Origin: JBEKIK01 sp049509395 | Lineage (GTDB): Bacteria > Planctomycetota > Planctomycetia > Pirellulales > Thermoguttaceae | Reading direction: 5' to 3' | DNA: 15,060 bases | NCBI GenBank assembly: GCA_049509395.1 | Contig: JBEKZY010000104.1 | Coordinates: forward strand, 1-15,060 | Part shown: piece by piece, positions 8,014 to 14,130 of the stretch | How the letters are laid out: every line of letters starts with the position of its first letter | Position numbering within the stretch: the stretch's first letter is position 1 | Notes under the pieces: model-generated | The model's database searches: none | Told to the model about the DNA's origin: nothing | The model's input: the letters and a program-made list of their open reading frames with translations, nothing else | Program-made: the position numbers and the translations under genes

Positions 8014-9387
8014 TTACATAATTTCTTTTAATCGTCCGCCCATGGTCACGCCTTCCTCGGGGGATGGTGTTACATGTAAAACAAGTCCTTGGGGATTGGG
8101 TAATTTTCCCTCGGTGTCAATGCCGAGCAGTTCATACATGCTGGCGATGAGATCGCAAGGATACACGGGTCGATCCTTTACCTGTTCGCCTTTTGCATCC
8201 GAGGCGCCGACCACGCGGCCGCCTTTGAAACCTCCGCCGGCAACCAGGGCCGAGAATACCTGTCCCCAATGCCCCCGGCCGCCATTCCAGGGTTCTTCCC
8301 ACATGACCTTTGGAGTTCTGCCGAATTCGCCGCTCCACCAGATGATGGTGCTGTCCAACAGGCCGCGATCGGATAAATCCGTAAGCAGGGCAGCCATGGC
8401 TTTATCCATTTCCGGCAGTTTCCGGCGCATGATCTGGAAATGCTGTTTGTGGGTATCCCAACCTTTGTAATTGATGGTGACGAAGGGGACGCCTTTTTCG
8501 ACCAGGCGCCGCGCCATCAGGCAGGACTGCCCGAACGTGTTGCGGCCATAGAGGTCTCTCAACTCGTTTTTCTCTTGGGCGAGGTCGAACAGTTTGCCGG
8601 CGTCGCCCAGAATCAAGTCGTATGCCTGTTCCTCGGATATATTCAAGGCCTTTAAAGATGCATCGTCTTTCAGAACATGTTCAAAGGTGTTCAAATTATG
8701 GAGCAGTTCGCGTCGATCGCGTTGCTGCTGGTCGGTAACGCCTTGGGCCACTATGCCTTCCACTGCGAACTTGGTCTGTGCCGGATCGCCGCCCGTGGCG
8801 AATGGTTTGTAGCGATTACCCAGAAATCCCGCCTCGGAAAACCGCCCCTGCAACTCGGTTAGCACGATATAGGGCGGAATCAGTCCCCGGTATCCCGCGT
8901 CGTAACCTTTCAGCAGCGAGACAACTGCGCCAACGCCCGGGTAAACTATCCGCTCGCCCGGTTTCCGCCCGGTTTGAACCATGTAAGACGCGGTTTCGTG
9001 TGCATTTATGCCGTGGGTCATGCTGCGGATGATTGAGTATTTGTCGGCTTGCTTGGCCAGCAGGGGAAGCAGTTCGCCGATCACGATTCCGTCCACATTG
9101 GTAGCGATGGGCTTGTTCAACGGACCGCAGTAGTCGTATCCGGCCTCCGGTTTGGGATCAAAAGTATCGAGGTGCGACGGGCCGCCCCACATCCAGATCT
9201 GGATGACCGACTTGGCCTTGGCCTTGACCGTTTGCGTTTCGGCCCACCCGGGGAGCCCAAAAGCATTGGCCAGCAAAAAACCGCCCGCGCCGGCCAGACC
9301 GCGGCGCATGACCTCGCGCCTGGAGATGGAATCGCCGCTCTTCGTCCCCTCTCCCTTTGGGAGAGGGCTAGGGTGAGGGTATCTCAT
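8014..9387 (-). CDS. DUF1501 protein with Tat signal
   Basis: This 457-residue DUF1501 protein belongs to the alkaline-phosphatase-like/sulfatase-related fold. The start at ATG 9387 is fixed by AGAAGG (9395-9400) seven bases upstream. Residues 3-15 come from a 36-bp repeat (PHPSPLPKGEG). The Tat signal follows: twin arginines R23 and R24 in SRREVM, then a hydrophobic stretch ending LPGWA (about 49). Family motifs are WMWGGPSHLDTFDPKP (65-80), SMTHGINAHETASYM (122-136), GWDTHKQHF (309-317), WWSGEFGRTPK (350-360), GRGHWG (370-375) and RPVYPCDLIASMYELLGID (406-424). The conserved Asp and His suggest a metal-binding hydrolase core, but no substrate is known. It is exported folded, probably with a cofactor. 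It is followed almost immediately by the PPC gene. Confidence 0.92.
   Translation of the reverse strand: MRYPHPSPLPKGEGTKSGDSISRREVMRRGLAGAGGFLLANAFGLPGWAETQTVKAKAKSVIQIWMWGGPSHLDTFDPKPEAGYDYCGPLNKPIATNVDGIVIGELLPLLAKQADKYSIIRSMTHGINAHETASYMVQTGRKPGERIVYPGVGAVVSLLKGYDAGYRGLIPPYIVLTELQGRFSEAGFLGNRYKPFATGGDPAQTKFAVEGIVAQGVTDQQQRDRRELLHNLNTFEHVLKDDASLKALNISEEQAYDLILGDAGKLFDLAQEKNELRDLYGRNTFGQSCLMARRLVEKGVPFVTINYKGWDTHKQHFQIMRRKLPEMDKAMAALLTDLSDRGLLDSTIIWWSGEFGRTPKVMWEEPWNGGRGHWGQVFSALVAGGGFKGGRVVGASDAKGEQVKDRPVYPCDLIASMYELLGIDTEGKLPNPQGLVLHVTPSPEEGVTMGGRLKEIM
9344..9379 (-). repeat. 36-bp palindromic repeat, copy 2, inside the DUF1501 start region
   Basis: This is an inverted copy of 5451-5486 with two differences. 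The core is a perfect 9-bp stem, CCCTCTCCC (9347-9355) and GGGAGAGGG (9359-9367), around TTT. It sits from the third codon of DUF1501 onward, between the start codon and the twin-arginine motif, and is read in frame on the minus strand. Confidence 0.85.
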
Positions 9388-9394
9388 GATAGTG

Positions 9395-9400
9395 CCTTCT
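9395..9400 (-). promoter_or_regulatory. Ribosome binding site deciding the DUF1501 start
   Basis: AGAAGG on the minus strand lies seven bases before ATG 9387. It supports translation beginning upstream of the repeat rather than at a later start such as the in-frame ATG inside the Tat motif, so the repeat really is coding. Confidence 0.65.
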
Positions 9401-9442
9401 TATTTTAATACCTTGTTCCCAGGCATGGCCTAATAAAGTACC

Positions 9443-9476
9443 AAAAAATCAAAGCGCGACCAATGGTCGCTGCTTT
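9443..9476 (-). terminator. Terminator-like hairpin between DUF1549 and DUF1501
   Basis: On the minus strand AAAGC, one unpaired A, then GCGACC pairs with GGTCGCGCTTT around a three-base loop (9451-9476). Six T residues follow at 9448-9443. It begins about 10 bases after the DUF1549 stop. If active it would end or attenuate the DUF1549 transcript before DUF1501. It could instead be a dispersed palindrome. Confidence 0.5.
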
Positions 9477-9486
9477 ACAAATTATC

Positions 9487-11067
9487 CTAATGCCTGTATA
9501 AAAACTCCGCGCTATTGAATAATGCCCAGATAAGGTCCATCATGGGACGCCTGCCTTCATGGCCGGGCTGGGCATAGTCTCTAAAAACGATCAACTCGTC
9601 ATCAGTGGGGTAACGGGAAAGTATCGTCAAATAAAGCTCATCCACGATATCTCGCGGTTTTTTCTTGGATTGCATCACTTCTCGAAGCTTGGAGCTTTGT
9701 TCTATCTTGCTGCGGATATGCGTTGAATTGAGCATGTGCAGTTGTTGAGCGGGAGAGGGGCGATTGTTGCGCTCCGATTCCAGACCCGTGTCGCGGGCCG
9801 GGCGTCCAAACATCTCCAGGAACGAACTGTTTATGCTGCCGTCGGCCAACTCGATCGAGCGTTGGTTTTCGGGAATGAATGTGAAGGGCTCGGGAATGGG
9901 ACTTGTATAATTCTCCGAAGTGCCGGTAATCTGGCAGATGGCATCGATAAGCACCTCGGCTTCCAGGCGGCGCGGCAGATAGTGCGAAAAATTGGCGTCG
10001 CCCTGGGGATTATCGGTTTCGGGTATGGATGAAAGCTGATAAGTTTTTGAATTCAAAATCAGCCGATAGACGTGCTTCAGGTCGTAGTGCGCGGAGACCA
10101 ACTCATGCTCCAGGTAAGCCAGCAGTTCAGGATTAACCGCCGGGTTGTCAGGGCGGATGTCGTCGGGCTCGTGAATAATGCCGCGCCCCAATAACCAGGA
10201 CCAGACGCGGTTCACGATGTTGCGTGCGAACCAGGGATTTTTCGGGGCGATCAGCCAATTTGCGAATACTTCGCGGGGATCCTGGCCCGGAAGCAGCCGG
10301 GCCTGAGTTCCGTCGGGAAAAACAGCCTCTAGCGGCGCGCCGGCCCCGGATTGGGCGGAGTCCTTGCCCGGATCGATTATAACAACTTCCTCTTTCCACT
10401 GCTCGGTGGACTTGTACTCGATCTGCGAAAAAAACAATCCCATTTCCGACCAGCGCTGGCTGGGCCAACTTTCCGCCCGCACGCCCATAAAGGTCAAAGC
10501 CACGGCTTGCGCGACGGCCGTCGGCTCCCGGCTTTGGATTGCGCGGTAGAAGTTCACCTGTGGCACGTTGAAGTTGCTGCCGTTGGCCGTTAGCATCTCC
10601 CGGACGAAACGGTCGTAAGGTATGTTATCCTTGATGCAAGTCCGGATCCAGCGGTGATAGGATTGCACCGCATTGGGCCATAAGTTGATGGGAAACTCGG
10701 ACTTGACTCGGAGCAGATCGCTCCATTTCATGGCCCAGTAGTCGGCAAACTCCTTTCGCTCCAAAAGACGATCGATCAGAATTTTGCGTTTTTTCAGGTT
10801 CTGGTCGGAAATGAATTCTTTGGTTTCCTGCGCGGTGGGGAGAGTGCCGATCACGTCCAAATATACTCGGCGGACAAACACCGCATCGGAGCAGACTGGG
10901 GCCGGCGGAATACCCAAGTGCTTGAGCTTACTGAAGATCAGTTCGTCGATTTTGCCTTGGGGCGCCGTATTATTTGGGCTCTCAAAAGGGAGCACGGGCG
11001 CCCTTGTCGCCCCTCTATCGGCGGTGGCCGCAGTCAGGACAACCGCGAGAACCAAGAATGCCTTCAT
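9487..11067 (-). CDS. DUF1549/DUF1553 secreted protein
   Basis: This 526-residue protein has a short signal peptide (residues 1-17, ending TAATA). DUF1549 spans about 39-215: IDELIFSKLKHLGIPPAP, FVRRVYLDVIGTLPT, and FADYWAMKWSDLLRVKSE. DUF1553 spans about 265-515: REVFANWLIAPKNPWFARNIVNRVWSWLLGRGI (positions 265-297), then PELLAYLEHELV, RRLEAEVLIDAIC, and a C-terminal LYLTILSRYPTDDEL. The CxxCH-type motif usually found near the end of DUF1549 is absent; the equivalent stretch reads FMGVRAESWPSQRWSEMG (193-210). There is no N-terminal planctomycete cytochrome C domain. The function is unknown, and the genes are almost always next to DUF1501 in planctomycetes. The ATG at 11067 has GGA about eight bases upstream. 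It is the first gene of the trio. Confidence 0.9.
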   Translation of the reverse strand: MKAFLVLAVVLTAATADRGATRAPVLPFESPNNTAPQGKIDELIFSKLKHLGIPPAPVCSDAVFVRRVYLDVIGTLPTAQETKEFISDQNLKKRKILIDRLLERKEFADYWAMKWSDLLRVKSEFPINLWPNAVQSYHRWIRTCIKDNIPYDRFVREMLTANGSNFNVPQVNFYRAIQSREPTAVAQAVALTFMGVRAESWPSQRWSEMGLFFSQIEYKSTEQWKEEVVIIDPGKDSAQSGAGAPLEAVFPDGTQARLLPGQDPREVFANWLIAPKNPWFARNIVNRVWSWLLGRGIIHEPDDIRPDNPAVNPELLAYLEHELVSAHYDLKHVYRLILNSKTYQLSSIPETDNPQGDANFSHYLPRRLEAEVLIDAICQITGTSENYTSPIPEPFTFIPENQRSIELADGSINSSFLEMFGRPARDTGLESERNNRPSPAQQLHMLNSTHIRSKIEQSSKLREVMQSKKKPRDIVDELYLTILSRYPTDDELIVFRDYAQPGHEGRRPMMDLIWALFNSAEFLYRH

Positions 11068-11149
11068 ATTTTAGTCCGGCCGAAGCAGCGTGTTCTTTCC
11101 CAGGTGCCCGTTAATTAAGTATAACCCACCAAAGAATTTAACACCAGAA

Positions 11150-11177
11150 GTTGTAAATTGTCTTGGTCGTTTGGCAA
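11150..11177 (-). promoter_or_regulatory. Candidate promoter for the DUF1549 gene
   Basis: On the minus strand TTGCCA (11172-11177, five of six matches to the -35 consensus) is separated by 16 bases from TACAAC (11150-11155, four of six to the -10). It lies about 80-110 bases before the DUF1549 start, in an AT-rich spacer. Motif matching only. Confidence 0.3.
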
Positions 11178-11212
11178 TTACCCCGACAAAACAAGGGATA
11201 CGGAAGGTCGCG

Positions 11213-11260
11213 AAAAGGAAAATGGCTCGCAAGTTCTTAGTTTATAAGCACTTGCGAGCC
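11213..11260 (-). terminator. Terminator-like hairpin after the GH27 gene
   Basis: A perfect 11-bp inverted repeat, ACTTGCGAGCC at 11250-11260 and GGCTCGCAAGT at 11224-11234, has a 15-base loop. On the minus strand it is followed by ATTTTCCTTTT (11223-11213). It starts about 50 bases after the GH27 stop. The long stem and T-rich tail fit a terminator; the loop is larger than usual. Confidence 0.6.
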
Positions 11261-11310
11261 CGGGATCAATTTCAGCGCATAGGGCGGGATCATACTTTTC
11301 GAACAGGCTT

Positions 11311-12795
11311 TTAATCTCCAGGCTGAACACGGTATAGGACGGTGCCGTGGGAATTGACCGTAGCGGTAATCTCGCCGTCGATAGTGCCAATGTCCTTTTT
11401 TGCCCAGAGATCGCGCAGCTTGCATGGGCCGGAGAGGCCGATGTCGGCCAGCGGAACCGATATGCGGGCCGGTTCAGTTGCCGCCGGATTGTTGGCCGTC
11501 GGCGCCGATACCGCAGCAGGTGGCGGGGCTTCACCCGGCGTACCGCCGCGGCGACGACCGCCCACAGGCAGGGGTGAGGCATTGAAAATTGCAACGTACT
11601 TGTCCTTCGAACCAGGCACGTCGGCCACCCAGGCAAATTGAGTTTTGTTATTGGTGGCAAACAACTGCCTGTTGTTGGTCGATTGTTGATTGACGGCAAT
11701 TACTTCATCGTTCGTCATCAGCGAGAGGGTAAATTCGTCGTTTTTAGGCATGTTTCCGCCCATGATCAAGGGAGAACGGGCAATCGACCAGAGAGTCATT
11801 AGAGTGATTTGCTCATCGTGTGTAAAATGCGTCCAGGCGTCTTTTTCCTGCCAGGCGCGAACGTTGCCCAACGGCAGCATGTCGGCGTCGGGCCAGTGTC
11901 CGGGACCGTTGTATTTGGACCAATTGTCCAGACGTGCGAATTGGGCGTAAAGAGTGCCCCAGTTGTCCCAAAAATCATCACTGATTCGCCACATGTTGGC
12001 GTGGTCCTTAATATGCTCTCCCTGGTTGATCGGCGTAGCGCCGGGCGAGGTGGAAAAAACGATTGGCCGGCCGGTCTTGTCGATTGCCTTGCGTATGGCC
12101 TCGATCTCGGACTTGTGGTACGGGCTTGAAAGGTCGTCTACCTTTACAAAATCCAGGTCCCACGATGCCAGCAGGGCAAAGACTGAATCGTAATACTCTT
12201 GTGCGCCTGGTTTTGACATGTCAACACCGTACATGTCGCCGTTCCAAGGGCATACGGATTTTTTGTCGGCGATGTCCGCTGCTTTGTAGTTTGTGCCAAA
12301 GATCGGCGTATTGTCGCGATCGACCGCCTGGCGGGGGATGCCGCGCAGCAGGTGCAGGCCAAACTTGAGACCTTTTGCGTGCAGATAATCGGCCATCGGC
12401 TTAAACGAGCGAGTGTCCTTGGTCATGGGGAACCGGTTTGCCGCCGGGAGCAATCGGCCATAGGCGTCCGTCTCAAGCATAGCGCCTTTACGATACTCGG
12501 TGGTGTGGGCTTTCGGCTCATACCACTGAATGTCAATCGTAATAATGTTCCAGCCGTGGGATTTTAGATTTTTCTCCATGTAATCGGCGTTGGCGAGCGC
12601 GTCGTCCTGGTTGACGCCCGCGCCGTAACAATCCCAGGAATTCCATCCCATGGGAGGCGTTAAAGCCCACTCATAAAACTTCGGCGGCTTCTCGCCGGCC
12701 GGCTCCGTGTTTTGCGGCGTCTGTGCCGAGGCGGCTGAAACCGCCAATACGATCATGATAGCGCTGAGTAAGATTGTTTTATTAGTCGCTCGCAT
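11311..12795 (-). CDS. Secreted GH27 alpha-galactosidase-like enzyme
   Basis: This 494-residue protein has ATG 12795 preceded by AAGGAA (12801-12806) at five bases. The Sec signal peptide covers residues 1-24 (ending AASA). The (beta/alpha)8 barrel covers about 45-370: TPPMGWNSWDCYG (46-58), the GH27 opening, then IITIDIQWYEP, LKFGLHLLRGIPR, and DFVKVDD (215-221) with nucleophile D220. MWRISDDFWDNW (268-279) carries the likely acid/base D274, four residues after R270 as in known GH27 enzymes. A C-terminal beta domain follows, interrupted by a Gly/Arg/Pro/Ala-rich stretch (about 411-443). GH27 enzymes release alpha-galactose, or in some members beta-arabinopyranose or isomaltose, from chain ends. 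The first is most likely here but not proven. The protein is exported to the periplasm or outside. It forms a single unit with its own promoter candidate and terminator. Confidence 0.9.
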   Translation of the reverse strand: MRATNKTILLSAIMIVLAVSAASAQTPQNTEPAGEKPPKFYEWALTPPMGWNSWDCYGAGVNQDDALANADYMEKNLKSHGWNIITIDIQWYEPKAHTTEYRKGAMLETDAYGRLLPAANRFPMTKDTRSFKPMADYLHAKGLKFGLHLLRGIPRQAVDRDNTPIFGTNYKAADIADKKSVCPWNGDMYGVDMSKPGAQEYYDSVFALLASWDLDFVKVDDLSSPYHKSEIEAIRKAIDKTGRPIVFSTSPGATPINQGEHIKDHANMWRISDDFWDNWGTLYAQFARLDNWSKYNGPGHWPDADMLPLGNVRAWQEKDAWTHFTHDEQITLMTLWSIARSPLIMGGNMPKNDEFTLSLMTNDEVIAVNQQSTNNRQLFATNNKTQFAWVADVPGSKDKYVAIFNASPLPVGGRRRGGTPGEAPPPAAVSAPTANNPAATEPARISVPLADIGLSGPCKLRDLWAKKDIGTIDGEITATVNSHGTVLYRVQPGD

Positions 12796-12860
12796 AAAGG
12801 TTCCTTAATTGTTTGAGAATTGAATTTTATTTGGTAAACGACGATCTTAACAAAAATGAA

Positions 12861-12888
12861 ATTATTACATGCCTTTAACCGTTTCCAA
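12861..12888 (-). promoter_or_regulatory. Candidate promoter for the GH27 gene
   Basis: On the minus strand TTGGAA (12883-12888, four of six) is followed after 16 bases by AATAAT (12861-12866, five of six). It lies about 65 bases before the start codon in an AT-rich leader. Motif matching only. Confidence 0.35.
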
Positions 12889-12987
12889 GGCGGCGTTCAA
12901 TTGCAGGACTTCTCCTTTTCTTAAGAATATCTTCCGCTCATTGTACACTTCGAATATCTGATGGCCTATTTCTTGCCCAAGAAACTG

Positions 12988-13016
12988 CATAAGCCATTGC
13001 GGAATAACGGCTTATG
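12988..13016. repeat. 8-bp perfect inverted repeat (hairpin)
   Basis: CATAAGCC (12988-12995) and GGCTTATG (13009-13016) are exact reverse complements around a 13-base loop. There is no T-run on either side, so it is not an obvious terminator. It could be an operator or a chance palindrome. Confidence 0.35.
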
Positions 13017-13147
13017 AGAATGTTTGCGATGACTTGCCAAAGCCTGCAAAAAACATCAGCGGAGAGGACTGGGTTCGTCCCCCACACACTTCACTATCTC
13101 TCGACATCGCAAGGATTTACGCCTAACTCATTTTTTACAAAGTAGTT

Positions 13148-13750
13148 ATGGCAGTCTGGTTATTTCTTCTTATTCCCGGTTGTGGAGGTAGCAAACCTGG
13201 CCAAATCCTGGACAAATTCGTTCGTGAATATATACCCGTCCGCACATCGCATCCCATCCCGTTTGGCCCGTCAGAGCCTGCCATTTTGGACTACAAAATC
13301 ATTATAGTTGGCCGACAAAAAAAGGGTAGACGCAAGGGGCCGAGAAGTAAAGATGAGATTGCCCAGGAACGGAAGGAAATTCTGGAGCGGACTATTCGAG
13401 AGATCGATGAAATTGTCGCTGAATATCATTATGAGTTACCGCGGAGCAAGGCCGAGTCCATCGGAGCGGCATATGCTCGTTACTCTACCCGTTTTCAAGA
13501 CTCTATTGCCGACCAGATCCGCGAAATATTTAAACAGGCCGTTCGATTAAAAAAGTTGAGATCAATAAAATCGCAGCTATGTTCCATTATACTACGCGAG
13601 GCATGGCCTTGTTGTTGCAGAAAAGCTACACGCGCACTGGCGAAGAAAAGCCTGACGGCCGATCGCACCGTCACGCACACAAGAAGGCGGGAACACGCCG
13701 CCTTTTTTATCCATCAAAACTGTAGGACGTCAACACTACTTGGACAGTAG
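13148..13750 (+). CDS. Hypothetical protein, doubtful; possible gene remnant
   Basis: This is a 200-codon ORF that I do not recognise. It opens with a short hydrophobic segment ending in a cysteine (residues 3-12, LIPGC), which looks like a weak lipoprotein signal. Residues 55-138 are rich in Lys, Arg and Glu and likely helical (KDEIAQERKEILERTIREIDEIV). After about residue 138 the composition changes to Cys- and Arg-rich sequence unlike a folded protein. A clear terminator lies inside this tail (13684-13708). No ribosome site precedes the ATG, and an in-frame stop lies 24 bases upstream. Near 13545 another frame (stop at 13531, open to 13722) reads IKKVEINKIAAMFHYTTRG, so a frameshift in an older gene is possible. 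The first two thirds may be coding; the end is not trustworthy. Confidence 0.35.
   Translation: MAVWLFLLIPGCGGSKPGQILDKFVREYIPVRTSHPIPFGPSEPAILDYKIIIVGRQKKGRRKGPRSKDEIAQERKEILERTIREIDEIVAEYHYELPRSKAESIGAAYARYSTRFQDSIADQIREIFKQAVRLKKLRSIKSQLCSIILREAWPCCCRKATRALAKKSLTADRTVTHTRRREHAAFFIHQNCRTSTLLGQ
13684..13708 (+). terminator. Rho-independent terminator
   Basis: AAGGCGG (13684-13690) pairs with CCGCCTT (13698-13704) around a 7-base loop, and the T-run extends to 13708. It overlaps the tail of the 13148-13750 ORF, suggesting that the real transcript and protein end earlier. Confidence 0.7.
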
Positions 13751-14130
13751 GGAGGTTTTTGGTATGAGATAGGGTCAGAAGGATTGAAACAGCGGCCGTA
13801 ACCGGAGTTCGGCCGACCGAAGGTGAACCCCCAGAACCAAGGAGAAATTCCGATGTCCCCAGCGAAATCCGAGCGGCGTCCAAATGGAAAATGTCGGTTT
13901 AAAAATGCAGTCAACAATGGTTCTATTAATGGGCAAACCCTAAACTATTTCACGCAAAAGATCGATTTACCTTGAAAAAATGTCGTAGTGGCAAGACATG
14001 TAAAAATCGGATAGTATAAGGTAGATTTATAATACTCGGAATGGTTAACTGGCTCTGGCAACTTTGATTCTTATTTTTTGTTTTGGTTCCATATTCCTCG
14101 AGCAAAACATTTTGATCTGTTGAAAATACA
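13751..14130. other. Gene-poor region before the glycosyltransferase
   Basis: This 380-base stretch holds small hairpins (TTCGG-CCGA-CCGAA at 13808-13821; CGGCCG at 13793-13798 and 13810-13815) and a 40-codon ORF with a strong ribosome site (13853-13975). An AT-rich stretch to 14130 follows, in which I see no gene. A 67-codon minus-strand ORF (13714-13917) has no support. Confidence 0.55.
13853..13975 (+). CDS. Small ORF (40 aa) with strong ribosome site
   Basis: ATG 13853 is preceded by AAGGAG (13839-13844 region) at a spacing of about eight bases, the best ribosome site in this part of the window. The 40-residue product begins MSPAKSERRPNGKCRFKN and is basic, with no membrane segment or known motif. 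A short structured leader with paired CGGCCG motifs lies upstream. It may be a small basic protein, the surviving start of a lost gene, or chance. I do not recognise the sequence. Confidence 0.3.
   Translation: MSPAKSERRPNGKCRFKNAVNNGSINGQTLNYFTQKIDLP

Larger units (their letters stand above)
12796..13147. other. Intergenic region between divergent GH27 and a hypothetical ORF
   Basis: This 352-base spacer holds the GH27 leader and promoter candidate on the minus strand. On the other side it has an 8-bp inverted repeat (12988-12995 and 13009-13016). No ORF with a ribosome site, no tRNA-like cloverleaf and no rRNA-like stretch was seen. Confidence 0.6.

Noticed and set aside
8042..8470. Plus-strand ORF of 142 codons opposite DUF1501
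   Set aside because: It is antisense to conserved DUF1501 motifs and lacks any recognisable feature.
8014..9387. Active sulfatase assignment for the DUF1501 protein
   Set aside because: The fold is related, but the formylglycine CxPxR motif of sulfatases is not present.
13764..13790. CRISPR-like repeat end (GGATTGAAAC)
   Set aside because: The ending resembles common type I/III repeats, but there is only one copy, no regular spacing and no cas gene in the window.
13791..13852. Similarity to 23S rRNA (CGGCCGTAAC) or a group II intron leader
   Set aside because: The match is about ten bases and does not extend; no domain V-like sequence or reverse-transcriptase motif is present.
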